From Christensenella sp. UBA7102 (GTDB lineage Bacteria; Bacillota; Clostridia; Christensenellales; UBA1750): DNA of 41,751 nt. The stretch's first letter is position 1; the number at the start of each line of letters is the position of its first letter. Below the pieces are notes generated by a model. It saw nothing but the letters and a program-made list of their open reading frames with translations. It had not been told where the DNA came from and did no database searches. The stretch spans positions 1 through 41,751 of the forward strand of contig DKYK01000007.1 of NCBI GenBank assembly GCA_002492415.1, read 5' to 3'. Below are positions 1 to 9,352 of this stretch, piece after piece. The translations under genes and the position numbers were made by a program.

Positions 1-51
1 ACCTTTGTTTGACACTCCTACACATTTATTTGAGAATTTACGAAGGGATGC

Positions 52-80
52 TTTACAACGAGGAGAAAAGCGGCTATAAT
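52..80 (+). promoter_or_regulatory. Promoter of the ileS T-box transcript
   Basis: TTTACA at 52-57 and TATAAT at 75-80 are separated by 17 bases, a good sigma-A type promoter. Transcription would start near 87, just before the T-box stem I. A second TTGACA at 9-14 has no good -10 element at the right distance. Confidence 0.75.
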
Positions 81-89
81 ATTGGAAAA

Positions 90-350
90 TCTGCGTTGAA
101 GAGGACGCGCGGCCTTCGAAGGGGTCGGTCGGAGCGAGCGGGGGAGGGTGCAAGCCCCGCGGCAGACCGAAGGCAACGCCATCACCTTGGAGCAGCCCAC
201 GCGATAACGTAGCGTGGGACGGGTTTCTCCCGTTACAGGGAAGCGGCATCAAGGGTGCCGGACAGAGCGGACGGCGCTGCGCCGTCAACTCGGGTGGTAA
301 CACGGATCAAGCAAACTCCGTCCCGAAACTGGGGCGGAGTTTATTCATTT
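90..350 (+). promoter_or_regulatory. T-box riboswitch, isoleucine specific
   Basis: A structured leader precedes ileS. The T-box core GGGTGGTAACACGG lies at 292-305 and is followed by a terminator hairpin. The upstream stem I region carries GGGTGCAAGCC-type conserved sequence near 147-157. The segment ATCACCTTGGAGC starts at 181, where T-box leaders place the specifier codon, so ATC at 181-183 is read as the isoleucine specifier. This agrees with the downstream gene. Uncharged tRNA-Ile would stabilise the antiterminator and turn on ileS. The stem boundaries are estimates. Confidence 0.9.
313..350 (+). terminator. Intrinsic terminator of the T-box leader
   Basis: AAACTCCGTCCC at 313-324 pairs with GGGGCGGAGTTT at 331-342, and a T-rich tract follows at 341-351. 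The left arm overlaps the sequence that would pair with the T-box core in the antiterminator, as expected for this class. Confidence 0.85.
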
Positions 351-382
351 TCAGAAGAAAATCGTCAGGAGGGAATTGGCTC

Positions 383-3300
383 ATGTATGACAAGGTATCC
401 ACATCCCTGAATTTCGTTGAGCGTGAGAAGGAAGTTTTGAATTTCTGGAAGGAAAACCACATTGTGGAAAAGACCTTCGACTCGCGGCAGGGAAACGACG
501 TATTCACCTTTTTCGACGGCCCGCCCACGGCCAACGGCCGCCCGCACATTGGGCACGTTGAGACGCGCGCCATCAAGGACCTGATCCCGCGCTATAAGAC
601 CATGAAGGGCTACCAGGTCACCCGCAAGGCCGGGTGGGACACTCATGGTTTGCCTGTGGAGCTGGAGGTTGAAAAGCAGCTGGGCATCAACGGCAAGCCG
701 CAGATCGAGCAGTACGGCATCGAGCCGTTTATCCAGCAATGCAAAGAGTCCGTCTGGAAGTACAAGACCGAGTGGGAGCAGATGAGCGACCGCGTGGGCT
801 ATTGGGCGGATATGGAGCACCCGTATGTAACCTATGACGACAACTATATCGAGTCCGAGTGGTGGTCGCTTAAACAGATCGCCGAGAAGGGCCTGCTCTA
901 CAAGGGACACAAGGTGGTGCCCTATTGCCCCCGCTGCGGCACTGCACTGTCCTCCCATGAGGTGGCGCAGGGCTACAAGGACGTCACCGAGACGTCTGTC
1001 TACGTAAAGTTCAAAGTAAAGGGCCAGGAGAATACCTACCTGCTGGCCTGGACCACTACGCCCTGGACACTGCCCTCCAACGTAGCGCTGGTTGTCAACG
1101 CCGTTGAGGATTACGTATACGCGCAAAAGGATGGCTGTACGTATATCATGGCAGGCGCGCTTTGTGCTTCCGTGCTGGGCGAGGAGGCCAAGGTGATCAA
1201 GACCGTCAAGGGCCAGGATCTGGTAGGCATGGATTACGAGCCGCTCTATCCCTTCGCGGGCGCAACCAAGCAGCGCGGCTGGTATGTTGTGGCGGATTCC
1301 TACGTCACGCTGACCGACGGCACCGGCATCGTTCACACCGCGCCGGCCTTTGGCGAAGATGACGCCCGCGTCGGCCGCGAGAATAACTTACCCTTTGTGC
1401 AGATGGTCAATACGCAGGGCAAGTTTGTCGATGAAGTGACGCCCTGGGCGGGTATGTTTGTCAAGGACGCGGATCCCCTCATCATCGAGGAGATGAAGCA
1501 GACGGGCAAGCTCTACGCCGCAGTGCCCTACACGCACTCCTACCCCTTCTGCTGGCGCTGCAATACTCCGCTGCTCTACTATGCCAGAGCTTCCTGGTTC
1601 ATCAAGATGACTGCAGTGCGCGACAAGCTCGTGGCCAACAACCGCAAGGTCAATTGGGTTCCCGACAACATCAAGGAAGGCCGCATGGGTAACTTCCTGG
1701 AGAATGTCATCGATTGGGGCCTGTCCCGCGAGCGCTACTGGGGCACGCCGCTGCCCGTGTGGGTGTGTGACGACTGCGACCACATGCATGTCATCGGTTC
1801 CAAGGCCGAGCTGCGCGAACTGGGCGACAGTGTGCCCGAGAACATCGAGCTGCACAAGCCTTACGTGGATAAAATCACCCTCAAGTGCGATAAGTGCGGC
1901 GGCGTGATGCATAGAGTGCCCGAGGTCATCGACTGCTGGTACGACTCCGGCTCCATGCCCTTCGCGCAGTGGCATTATCCTTTTGAAAACAAGGAGATTT
2001 TCGAAAAGAACTTCCCTGCGCAGTTCATCTCCGAAGCCGTTGACCAGACGCGCGGCTGGTTCTACACGCTGGAAGCAATCTCCACACTGCTCTTTGATCG
2101 CAATCCCTTCGAAAACTGCGTCGTAATGGGCCTGGTACAGGATAAGGACGGCATCAAGATGTCCAAGCACATCGGGAATGTCATCTCGCCCTGGGATGTG
2201 CTGGATAAGCAGGGCGCGGACGCTGTGCGCTGGTACTTCTACGCGTCCGCGGCGCCCTGGCTGCCTTCCCGATTCTCGCATGAGGCCGTAAGTGAGCTGC
2301 AGCGCAAGTACATGGGCACGCTGTGGAATACTTATGCGTTCTTCGTGCTCTATGCCAATATCGATCAGTTTGATCCAAAGAAGGTGAAGGGACCGGCCAA
2401 GCTGACTGTGATGGATCGCTGGGTGCTCTCCAAACTCAATACGCTCATCAAGACCGTGGACGAGGATTTGGACGGCTACAAGATCACCGAGGCGGCGCGT
2501 GCGCTGTCCGACTTTACCGATGAGCTGTCCAACTGGTATGTCCGCCGCGGCCGTGACCGCTACTGGGGTAGCGGCATGACGGAGGATAAGATCGCCGCGT
2601 ATAGTACGCTCTACACCGTTCTGGTCACCATGGCAAAGCTCACCGCGCCCTTCACGCCCTTTATGGCTGAGTCCATCTACCAGAATCTTGTCCGCAACGT
2701 GGATAAGGAAGCGCCCGAATCCGTGCATCTGTGCGATTTTCCCGTCTGCGATGAGGCGTGCATCGACAGAGCCCTGGAGGACGACATGGAGATTGTACTC
2801 CGGGCCGTCAACCTGGGCAGAGCCGCCCGCAACAGCGCCAACCTCAAGATCCGCCAGCCGCTGGCCGCGATGTATGTCAAGTCCGAGTCCGTGCTGCCCG
2901 AGGAGATGGTGGCGCTGATCGAAGACGAGCTCAACGTCAAGGAGGTGCGCTTCGTCACCGACGCGCGGCACTTCACCACCTACCAGATCAAGCCGCAGAT
3001 GCGCACGTTGGGGCCGCGCTATGGTAAGCTGCTGGGCAAGATCGGAAAATATCTGGCCGAAGTGGACGGCAATGCCGTTGTTGATGCTTTAGACGCCGGC
3101 AAGAAATTTGAGTTTGAGCTGGAAGATACGGTCGTATCCCTGGCGCGCGAGGATATGCTTATTGCGCCCATGCAGAAGCCCGGATATGTAGCGCAGAGCG
3201 AGGGCGACTTCACCGTGGTGCTCGACGCCAACATCACCGACGCGCTGCGCCGCGAGGGCTACCTGCGCGAGGTGATCTCCAAGGTGCAGACCATGCGCAA

Positions 3301-3508
3301 GGAGGCGGGCTTCGAGGTGACCGACCGCATCGCTGTGTATGCCGCAGGCTCTGCGCTGATCGAGGACGTGATCCTTACCGGCGAGCAGACGCTCAAAGAG
3401 GGCGTGCTGGCGGTGGAGGTCACCGTCGGCTCTATCAAGGAGGGCGCCTCCGTCAAGGAATGGGATCTCAACGGCGAAAAGGCAACGCTGGCTGTGGAAA
3501 AGAAGTAA
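383..3508 (+). CDS. ileS: Isoleucyl-tRNA synthetase, long (type 2) form
   Basis: Charges tRNA-Ile with isoleucine in the cytoplasm. The 1041-residue protein has the class I HIGH motif at residues 55-58 and KMSKH at about 592-596. The CP1 editing region lies between them, and an anticodon-binding region follows. Length and sequence style (for example GWDTHGLPVELEVEKQLG) fit the eukaryote-like IleRS2 group rather than the roughly 930-residue IleRS1 group. IleRS2 enzymes are generally less sensitive to mupirocin; applying that here is inference. The ATG at 383 follows AGGAGGG at 367-373. Expression is controlled by the upstream T-box, whose AUC specifier matches the product. Confidence 0.97.
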   Translation: MYDKVSTSLNFVEREKEVLNFWKENHIVEKTFDSRQGNDVFTFFDGPPTANGRPHIGHVETRAIKDLIPRYKTMKGYQVTRKAGWDTHGLPVELEVEKQLGINGKPQIEQYGIEPFIQQCKESVWKYKTEWEQMSDRVGYWADMEHPYVTYDDNYIESEWWSLKQIAEKGLLYKGHKVVPYCPRCGTALSSHEVAQGYKDVTETSVYVKFKVKGQENTYLLAWTTTPWTLPSNVALVVNAVEDYVYAQKDGCTYIMAGALCASVLGEEAKVIKTVKGQDLVGMDYEPLYPFAGATKQRGWYVVADSYVTLTDGTGIVHTAPAFGEDDARVGRENNLPFVQMVNTQGKFVDEVTPWAGMFVKDADPLIIEEMKQTGKLYAAVPYTHSYPFCWRCNTPLLYYARASWFIKMTAVRDKLVANNRKVNWVPDNIKEGRMGNFLENVIDWGLSRERYWGTPLPVWVCDDCDHMHVIGSKAELRELGDSVPENIELHKPYVDKITLKCDKCGGVMHRVPEVIDCWYDSGSMPFAQWHYPFENKEIFEKNFPAQFISEAVDQTRGWFYTLEAISTLLFDRNPFENCVVMGLVQDKDGIKMSKHIGNVISPWDVLDKQGADAVRWYFYASAAPWLPSRFSHEAVSELQRKYMGTLWNTYAFFVLYANIDQFDPKKVKGPAKLTVMDRWVLSKLNTLIKTVDEDLDGYKITEAARALSDFTDELSNWYVRRGRDRYWGSGMTEDKIAAYSTLYTVLVTMAKLTAPFTPFMAESIYQNLVRNVDKEAPESVHLCDFPVCDEACIDRALEDDMEIVLRAVNLGRAARNSANLKIRQPLAAMYVKSESVLPEEMVALIEDELNVKEVRFVTDARHFTTYQIKPQMRTLGPRYGKLLGKIGKYLAEVDGNAVVDALDAGKKFEFELEDTVVSLAREDMLIAPMQKPGYVAQSEGDFTVVLDANITDALRREGYLREVISKVQTMRKEAGFEVTDRIAVYAAGSALIEDVILTGEQTLKEGVLAVEVTVGSIKEGASVKEWDLNGEKATLAVEKK

Positions 3509-3540
3509 GCAAAACTGAATAATGGAGGAGGTTGAGGAGT

Positions 3541-4350
3541 GTGCGCAGACTTTCCGGAGACGACGAGGTGTTTGACCGGCTGATCAGGGAAGAGGACGCC
3601 ATTCCCTTCAACCTCCTTTATCTCATTCGAGAGGATCAAAACGCACTGCTGCTGACCGATGATGTGGACTGCATCGTCGCGCAGACCAATGAGAAAACGC
3701 CGTTGTGGCTGTATCTCGCGCAGAAGCCGGAGGGAATGCTGCGCAGGGAGCTGGTCGAGCTGATCGGCGAGCGCTTGAGATGCTGTCCGACACTCAAGGT
3801 GAATGCGCAGGAATGCTTTGCGGGGGAGGTGCTGCGGGAGGCGGCGTGCGTCAGCGGAGAGGCACTTGTGGCTGGCATGCCGGTGACGGCATACGCCTGT
3901 TACCGCGTATCGGATATGACGGTGTCGGGGCGGGCTGTCACCCCGCAGAAAGAGCATTGTGGCATCGCAGCAAGGCTGCAGCAGCAGATGGTGCTCGATA
4001 TAGAAGGCATCCGCATGCCGGATGCGGACGCGGCAGAATTTGCGCGCAATGCGATTGGCAATCGGAGTGTTTTTCTGTGGGAAGCTGGCGGAGAAATCAC
4101 TGCTATGGCTGTCATCGCGCACAGGACGGCGCAGTATGCGCGCATCAACACGGTCGTCACAGCACCGGAGCACCGGGGCAAGGGCTGTGCGCGCATGCTG
4201 GTCGGCCACATCAGCCGCGAACTGCTGGCACAGGGCGTGACCCCTATGCTCTATGCCGACGCGCGAAATCCTGCGTCCAACAGGGCATATCGGAACGCGG
4301 GATTTGTGCCCTGCGGCGAGATCACGGAGTTCAGTTTCAGATCGGAATAG
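3541..4350 (+). CDS. GNAT family N-acetyltransferase
   Basis: A protein of about 269 residues with a C-terminal GNAT fold. The acetyl-CoA loop reads APEHRGKGCARML (about residues 207-219) and is followed by the typical NPASNRAYRNAGF segment. The N-terminal half has no motif I recognise but resembles the variable leading region of two-part clostridial acetyltransferases. The GTG at 3541 is preferred because GGAGGAGG at 3524-3531 sits nine bases upstream; an in-frame TTG at 3532 is too close to it. The gene lies 32 bases after ileS and is probably cotranscribed. The substrate is unknown. Confidence 0.85.
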   Translation: MRRLSGDDEVFDRLIREEDAIPFNLLYLIREDQNALLLTDDVDCIVAQTNEKTPLWLYLAQKPEGMLRRELVELIGERLRCCPTLKVNAQECFAGEVLREAACVSGEALVAGMPVTAYACYRVSDMTVSGRAVTPQKEHCGIAARLQQQMVLDIEGIRMPDADAAEFARNAIGNRSVFLWEAGGEITAMAVIAHRTAQYARINTVVTAPEHRGKGCARMLVGHISRELLAQGVTPMLYADARNPASNRAYRNAGFVPCGEITEFSFRSE

Positions 4351-4364
4351 AAAGGATTTTATGC

Positions 4365-5225
4365 ATGTATATCGCAGATGGCTGGAAGGACTATGAGGTC
4401 ATCGATACGGGCGAGGGCGAGAAGCTGGAACGCTGGGGCAAAGTGGTGCTGCGGCGTCCCGATCCGCAGGTGATCTGGCCCGCCGAAGCGCCTGAATTGT
4501 GGAAGAAGGCCGATGCGCACTACCATAGATCGACGCAGGGCGGCGGGCAGTGGGAGATGCTCTCCCGCATTCCCGAGCAGTGGACGATTGGCTACCGCGA
4601 CCTGACCTTTCGCGTGCGGCCCACGGGCTTCAAGCACACCGGGCTGTTTCCCGAACAGGCGGCCAACTGGGACTGGATGCGCGGGCTGATTGAGGGCGCG
4701 CGCCGCCCCATCCGCGTGCTCAATCTCTTTGCCTATACGGGTGGCGCGACGATGGCGTGCCTGGCCGCGGGCGCGGAGGTGTGCCATGTGGACGCGGCAA
4801 AGGGCATGGTGCTCTGGGCAAAGGAGAACATGCAGCTGAGCGGTCTTGCGGATCGTCCGGCGCGCTTCATTGTGGACGATGCGCTTAAATTTGTACTGCG
4901 CGAACAGCGGCGTGGCAAGCAGTATGAGGGCATCTTGATGGACCCGCCCTCCTATGGCCGCGGCCCTGACGGACAGGTATGGAAGCTGGAGAACGAGGTC
5001 TATGGCCTGGTGAATGAGTGCGCGAAGTTGCTCTCGGATGATCCGCTGTTTTTTCTCATCAATGGCTACACCACGGGCCTGCAGCCGGCGGTGCTGCGCA
5101 ACCTCATTGAAAAGACCGTGGCGACCCGCTGCGGCGGGCATGCGATGGCCGATGAGGTGGGTCTGCCGGTGACAAAAGGCGGCGTGGTGCTCCCCTGTGG
5201 CGCGTCAGGAAGGTGGCAGCGATGA
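4365..5225 (+). CDS. Class I SAM-dependent methyltransferase (RlmI-like)
   Basis: A protein of 286 residues from the ATG at 4365, 14 bases after the acetyltransferase. The SAM-binding motif I reads NLFAYTGGATMACLAAG (about residues 119-135). The catalytic-loop motif DPPSYGRG lies near residue 193. These match the family that includes the 23S rRNA m5C methyltransferase RlmI, but there is no N-terminal PUA domain and the target is not proven. The stop codon overlaps the start of the following pseudouridine synthase in an ATGA arrangement. This suggests translational coupling and a shared role in RNA modification. Confidence 0.85.
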   Translation: MYIADGWKDYEVIDTGEGEKLERWGKVVLRRPDPQVIWPAEAPELWKKADAHYHRSTQGGGQWEMLSRIPEQWTIGYRDLTFRVRPTGFKHTGLFPEQAANWDWMRGLIEGARRPIRVLNLFAYTGGATMACLAAGAEVCHVDAAKGMVLWAKENMQLSGLADRPARFIVDDALKFVLREQRRGKQYEGILMDPPSYGRGPDGQVWKLENEVYGLVNECAKLLSDDPLFFLINGYTTGLQPAVLRNLIEKTVATRCGGHAMADEVGLPVTKGGVVLPCGASGRWQR

Positions 5226-5905
5226 TGACCTGGGAACAGGCGGCAGGCTGCGTGCTGTACGAGGACAACCACCTGCTGGTGGTGTGCAAGCCCTGCAATG
5301 TGCCCGTGCAGGCCGATGCGTCAGGTGACGACGACTTGCTTAGCGCCATGAAGCGCTATATCAGGCAAAAGTACGGCAAGCCCGGAGAGGTCTATTTGGG
5401 CTTGGTGCACCGCCTGGACCGGCCGGTGGGTGGCGTGATGGTGTTCGCGCGGACCAGCAAGGCGGCACAACGCCTCTCCGAGCAGGTCAAGACCCGCAAA
5501 ATGGGGCGCACCTACTGGGCTATGGTGCGCGGCGATCCGCCGGAGAGCGGGACACTGACGCATTTTTTGCTCAAGGATGAGCGCGCCAACATCACGCGCG
5601 CGGTGGAAAAGGGTACGCCTGGCGCGAAAGAGGCCGTGCTGGATTATCATGTGATGGCACGCAAGGACGGACTGGCGCTATGCGAAATCAAGCTGCGCAC
5701 GGGACGTTCGCATCAGATCCGGGTGCAGTTCTCATCGAGCGGCTGGCCGCTGTGGGGCGACGCGCGCTATGGCGGAGGAAAGCCCGGCGAGCAGATTGCG
5801 CTTTGGGGCCGATATTTGGAGTTGGAACATCCTACACAACGCATTCCCATGCGCTTTGATTGTCCGCCGCCCGTGTGGGAGCCATGGAAAAGGCTTACAG
5901 AATGA
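5222..5905 (+). CDS. RluA-family RNA pseudouridine synthase
   Basis: Converts uridine to pseudouridine in RNA. The 227-residue protein carries the RluA signature HRLDR at residues 63-67, with D66 as the expected catalytic aspartate, followed by PVGGVMVFARTSKAA. The later GRSHQIRVQF segment is also typical. There is no S4 RNA-binding domain, so this is a compact single-domain member. The ATG at 5222 follows AGGAAGG at 5207-5213 and overlaps the preceding stop; an in-frame GTG at 5213 lies inside that ribosome binding site. Whether it modifies rRNA or tRNA cannot be said. Confidence 0.92.
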   Translation: MMTWEQAAGCVLYEDNHLLVVCKPCNVPVQADASGDDDLLSAMKRYIRQKYGKPGEVYLGLVHRLDRPVGGVMVFARTSKAAQRLSEQVKTRKMGRTYWAMVRGDPPESGTLTHFLLKDERANITRAVEKGTPGAKEAVLDYHVMARKDGLALCEIKLRTGRSHQIRVQFSSSGWPLWGDARYGGGKPGEQIALWGRYLELEHPTQRIPMRFDCPPPVWEPWKRLTE

Positions 5906-5944
5906 GAGATGCCACCTGTGCTCGGGGCAGTGTGTGGCGTGGGG

Positions 5945-5973
5945 TTGAATCCATGGCGTTTATGTACTAAAAT
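5945..5973 (+). promoter_or_regulatory. Promoter of the transglutaminase-like lipoprotein gene
   Basis: TTGAAT at 5945-5950 and TAAAAT at 5968-5973 are spaced by 17 bases. The start codon lies 35 bases downstream. Confidence 0.65.
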
Positions 5974-6007
5974 AGGACGGTAAACCGTAGCGAATGGGGG
6001 AAGGCGG

Positions 6008-7315
6008 ATGCAGAGGCATATTTGGAGTGCGGGACTGGCGCTGCTATTGACATTGCTGCTATGTGCATGTGCAAATGGCAAACCGAATATGTGGGCGTCG
6101 CCGCGCGCAGCGCAGGAGAAAAACGCGGCGCTCGACGCGCCAACGGAGATACCCGCAACGTCTGCGCCCGAGGTACAGGATGTGTCCGTTCCGAATACAG
6201 TTGCCGAAACGGAAGAGGCGTTGAGACCGCATGAGTCTGCGCAATATGATGATCCGTCCACTGGCATGGAACTGACCACAGCGCAGACTCAGCTCGTGGT
6301 TGCAGAAGACGAGCATTTCCTGGTCGCGCGCCAGAGCAAGGAAATCCAGACGCTGTTTTGGACGATGTATCGCGGCATCCAGGCATTCCAGGATCGCATT
6401 GTTCTGCCGCAAAATGCGACGCGGGCGCAGGTGGAGACCGTGGGGGAGCTGCTCTCCATCGATTGCCCGGAGCTGTTCTATTTTTCGCATTTATCGGCGG
6501 TGTACTATCCGGAGGGGCGGCCCGATTGTATCAATGAAGTGGGCGTGAGTTACAGCATGGGCCGGGTGCGTGCAGGAGAGGCACAGACGGCACTGGACCG
6601 CGCTGTGCAGCCGTTGCTTGATCAGACGCAGGGGCTGTCCGATTATGAGAAAGAGCGGTTTGCACACGACCGCTTGATTCAGGGATGCACATACGACACG
6701 TCGGCGCCCAATGCGGGTACGGTTTATGGGGCGCTGGTAGAGGGACGCGCACGCTGTCAGGGCTACGCCAATGCCATGAATTACCTGCTGCGACGCATGG
6801 GGCTGCCCTGTGCCTACCTCTACGGCACAGCGGAAAATGCGGCAGGCAGCACAAGCCATGCCTGGAACCTGGTGTGTGTCAATGAGGTGTGGACACTGGT
6901 CGACGCCACTTGGGATGATCCCACCAGCAGCGAAGAAATGCAGAGTTACGCGTACTTTAACCTCAATGCGGCGCTGATGGGCGAGAGCCATGTGCTGGAT
7001 GCCGCATTTGAGCGATATGCGCTGCCCTCGTGCACCAGCCTATCCGAGAGTTACAGCGCGCGGCAGGGCGTGCTCATCTATGAAGACGGATCTGAAGAGG
7101 CGGTACGGCTGCTGGCTGCTGCTCTGGCGCAGGGCAGTCCGTCGCTGTGCCTGCAGTTTGCAGAGCGGGAGGACTATCGCGCTGTGGTCGAGGATGTGCA
7201 AGGTCTGCTGCAGCGCGCAGCGGAGAAGTCCGGAGTTTTCCCCGGAAATGTGGCTTACGTCACCGATGAGGGCGCGCACTGGCTGGAATTCCGGGCCATT
7301 GACTATGGCGAGTAA
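6008..7315 (+). CDS. Transglutaminase-like domain lipoprotein
   Basis: A 435-residue exported protein. The N-terminus is a short charged stretch, a hydrophobic core (residues 8-18) and a lipobox-like LCAC, placing the lipidated cysteine at residue 21. A Pro/Glu/Ala-rich linker follows. The core carries a transglutaminase-type triad: C250 in GRARCQGYA, H284 in TSHAWN and D299 in VDATWDDP. Surface proteins with this fold are cysteine proteases or cross-linkers acting on cell wall or extracellular peptide; the true reaction is not known. The gene follows its own promoter and lies 102 bases after the pseudouridine synthase. Confidence 0.85.
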   Translation: MQRHIWSAGLALLLTLLLCACANGKPNMWASPRAAQEKNAALDAPTEIPATSAPEVQDVSVPNTVAETEEALRPHESAQYDDPSTGMELTTAQTQLVVAEDEHFLVARQSKEIQTLFWTMYRGIQAFQDRIVLPQNATRAQVETVGELLSIDCPELFYFSHLSAVYYPEGRPDCINEVGVSYSMGRVRAGEAQTALDRAVQPLLDQTQGLSDYEKERFAHDRLIQGCTYDTSAPNAGTVYGALVEGRARCQGYANAMNYLLRRMGLPCAYLYGTAENAAGSTSHAWNLVCVNEVWTLVDATWDDPTSSEEMQSYAYFNLNAALMGESHVLDAAFERYALPSCTSLSESYSARQGVLIYEDGSEEAVRLLAAALAQGSPSLCLQFAEREDYRAVVEDVQGLLQRAAEKSGVFPGNVAYVTDEGAHWLEFRAIDYGE

Positions 7316-7479
7316 GCGGGGGAGAGGCAGAACGTGCAACTGAGCTCGCCTGTATCCCGTTTATAACTGTGTCCGAATCAGCTTGGCGGAAGCGAGAGGA
7401 TGGACTTTCTCTTTGCGTTTGAAGGAACCGCAGCGAGGCTGCTGTGTGATGAGTAGAAGAACCAAGGGGGAGAGATACA

Positions 7480-8607
7480 ATGGATAAAATTATATTCCGT
7501 GGCGCTCAGGTGCTGGTGGATGGCCAATGGACGGAAACCGATGTGCGTATCGCGCAGGGAAAGATCGATGCAGTGGGCCGTGGGCTGGACGGTGGCGATG
7601 TAATGCGCGTAGAGGGGCTGTTGCTGCCCGGCTTGATTGACGAGCACATCCACGGCATCGCAGGGCATGACACGATGGATGGCGCGCAGGCAGTGCTGGG
7701 CATGGCGCGCCAGCTGGTGCGCCATGGCGTGACCAGCTTCCTGCCGACGACGATGAATGCAGGAATTGCGCCCACGCGCGCGGCATTGGCAGGTGTGCGC
7801 GCGGCGATGTGCGAGAATGCGGAGGGCGCGAATATCCCCGGCGCACACATGGAGGGTCCATTTCTGTGCGAGAAGTACAAGGGGGCGCAGGACGCCCGAG
7901 CCAATCTCCTCCCATCAGCGGAGAACTTTGAAAAGCTGACGGGAGAAGATGTGGACATTGTGCGACTCGTCACGCTCGCCCCCGAGTTGCCCGGCGCGGA
8001 AACATTTATCCGCTGGGCGACGGGAAGGGGCATCGTCTGCTCCGCAGGACATACAGATGCAAGTTATGAACAGATGGAGCGGTCCGTACAGTGGGGTGTA
8101 ACCCAGGTGACGCATCTGTTCAACGGCATGAATCCGCTGCACCACCGCAATCCGGGAGTGCCTGGCGCGGCGCTGACTTTGCCCGGTATCGCCTGTCAGG
8201 TCATTTCCGATGGCATCCATCTGCACCCGGCAGCGGTGCACCTTGCGCTGCGCGCGGGCCATGCGCTGCTCATTACCGACGCGTTGCAGGCGGCGGACAT
8301 GCCCGATGGTGTGTATGAGTTAGGCGGCCAGCAGGTGACGGTCAAGGAGGGCGTCGCGCGCATTGCGGCGGGCAACCTGGCGGGTTCGACGTTGACGCTG
8401 GAAAGAGCTGTCGCTAACGCGGCGCGCTTTGCGGACCTGCCCATCGAACAGGTCGTGCCCATGGCGTCCACACGCGTGGCGGACAGCCTGCATCTCATGG
8501 ATCGCGGGCGCATCCGCGCGGGTTTGCGCGCCGATCTGTGCCTGCTGAACGATGCGTTGGAGACGAAGATGACTGTTGTGGGCGGAAAAATACTGTTTGA
8601 AAGGTAG
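7480..8607 (+). CDS. nagA: N-acetylglucosamine-6-phosphate deacetylase
   Basis: Removes acetate from GlcNAc-6-phosphate to give glucosamine-6-phosphate in amino-sugar catabolism and wall recycling. The 375-residue length fits NagA. Metal and catalytic motifs are in order: H56-x-H58 in DEHIHG, E125 in HMEGPF, SAGHTDA, THLFNGMNPLHHR, ISDGIHLHP, and the catalytic D267 in LITDAL. GGGGGAGA precedes the ATG. No nagB or amino-sugar transporter lies nearby. The 164-base gap upstream shows no clear promoter or terminator. A DedA gene follows 11 bases later and is probably cotranscribed. Confidence 0.95.
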   Translation: MDKIIFRGAQVLVDGQWTETDVRIAQGKIDAVGRGLDGGDVMRVEGLLLPGLIDEHIHGIAGHDTMDGAQAVLGMARQLVRHGVTSFLPTTMNAGIAPTRAALAGVRAAMCENAEGANIPGAHMEGPFLCEKYKGAQDARANLLPSAENFEKLTGEDVDIVRLVTLAPELPGAETFIRWATGRGIVCSAGHTDASYEQMERSVQWGVTQVTHLFNGMNPLHHRNPGVPGAALTLPGIACQVISDGIHLHPAAVHLALRAGHALLITDALQAADMPDGVYELGGQQVTVKEGVARIAAGNLAGSTLTLERAVANAARFADLPIEQVVPMASTRVADSLHLMDRGRIRAGLRADLCLLNDALETKMTVVGGKILFER

Positions 8608-8618
8608 TTAAGCTGTGT

Positions 8619-9260
8619 ATGAGCATGGAATGGGCACAGAGCTTGCTGGAGAGCATCGCGCATGTTTCCGTGTGGAACGCTGCGCTGTTGTTCATGGCAT
8701 TTGGTGCAGTGCAGATCGCGATCCCCATCTTTCCGGGGGACATCCTGTTGCTGCTTGGCGCAGGGCTGTGGGTGGGAAGCGCGGGCATCGTGGGAACATT
8801 GCCTGTGCTCCTGCTGTACTGGCTGGGCGTCAGCGGCGCCAGTTTTCTGGCCTATGAACTGGGCAGGCGCTTTGGCGTGCACATTTTTCGGTGGCGCTGG
8901 GTGCAGCATTTTTTGCCCGAGAGCGCACAGCACGCGGTGACGCAATGGCTCTCAAGCAAGGGCACTCCCGCCATCTTCCTGGCCAAGTTTGTCACAGGCG
9001 TCAACGTGCCCATGCTCATACTCTGCGGCGCAATGGGCTGTCCGAGGAACCGCGCGTATCCGCCCATTCTTGCGGCGACCACCGTGCAGAATATACTGCT
9101 CTTTAGCATTGGCGCATTGCTTGGCGATCAGCTCAGCTCTTTTACCGTCTATTCGGGTAAAGTACAGCTGGCTTTTGCACTGCTGATCGTTCTCATCATC
9201 GCGATGGCGGTCGCGATCCCGCGCATTTTGGCGCGCAAACTGCAAAATACAAAAAAATGA
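8619..9260 (+). CDS. DedA family membrane protein
   Basis: A 213-residue polytopic membrane protein with about five hydrophobic segments. Family marks are FPGDILLLLGAGLWVG near residue 35 and the amphipathic LAKFVTGVNVPMLILCGAMG region near 120-140. DedA/SNARE-associated proteins are now linked to lipid flipping across the cytoplasmic membrane and to envelope homeostasis; the lipid handled here is unknown. The start codon is 11 bases after nagA, with a weak GAAAGG ribosome binding site inside the end of nagA. ATG at 8625 is a possible alternative start. Confidence 0.88.
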   Translation: MSMEWAQSLLESIAHVSVWNAALLFMAFGAVQIAIPIFPGDILLLLGAGLWVGSAGIVGTLPVLLLYWLGVSGASFLAYELGRRFGVHIFRWRWVQHFLPESAQHAVTQWLSSKGTPAIFLAKFVTGVNVPMLILCGAMGCPRNRAYPPILAATTVQNILLFSIGALLGDQLSSFTVYSGKVQLAFALLIVLIIAMAVAIPRILARKLQNTKK

Positions 9261-9279
9261 CGCCATCGAAAGGATTTTC

Positions 9280-9308
9280 TTGAAATCAAGGCATGTCTGT
9301 GCTAATAT
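9280..9308 (+). promoter_or_regulatory. Promoter of the zinc-ribbon protein gene
   Basis: TTGAAA at 9280-9285 and TAATAT at 9303-9308 are spaced by 17 bases. The ribosome binding site AAGGAGG follows near 9338-9344. Confidence 0.6.
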
Positions 9309-9352
9309 GAAACTAGGATAGACATTTTTCGCCATAAAGGAGGAGAAAAATT

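Noticed and set aside
1388..2971. Open frame of 527 codons on the minus strand inside ileS
   Set aside because: It is antisense to a clearly coding gene, has no ribosome binding site and no recognisable domain; the length comes from high GC at third codon positions.
3705..4364. N-terminal extension of the methyltransferase frame upstream of 4365
   Set aside because: It overlaps the acetyltransferase gene in another frame and reads as low-complexity Ala/Gly/Arg; MYIADGWKDYE at 4365 is the natural family start.
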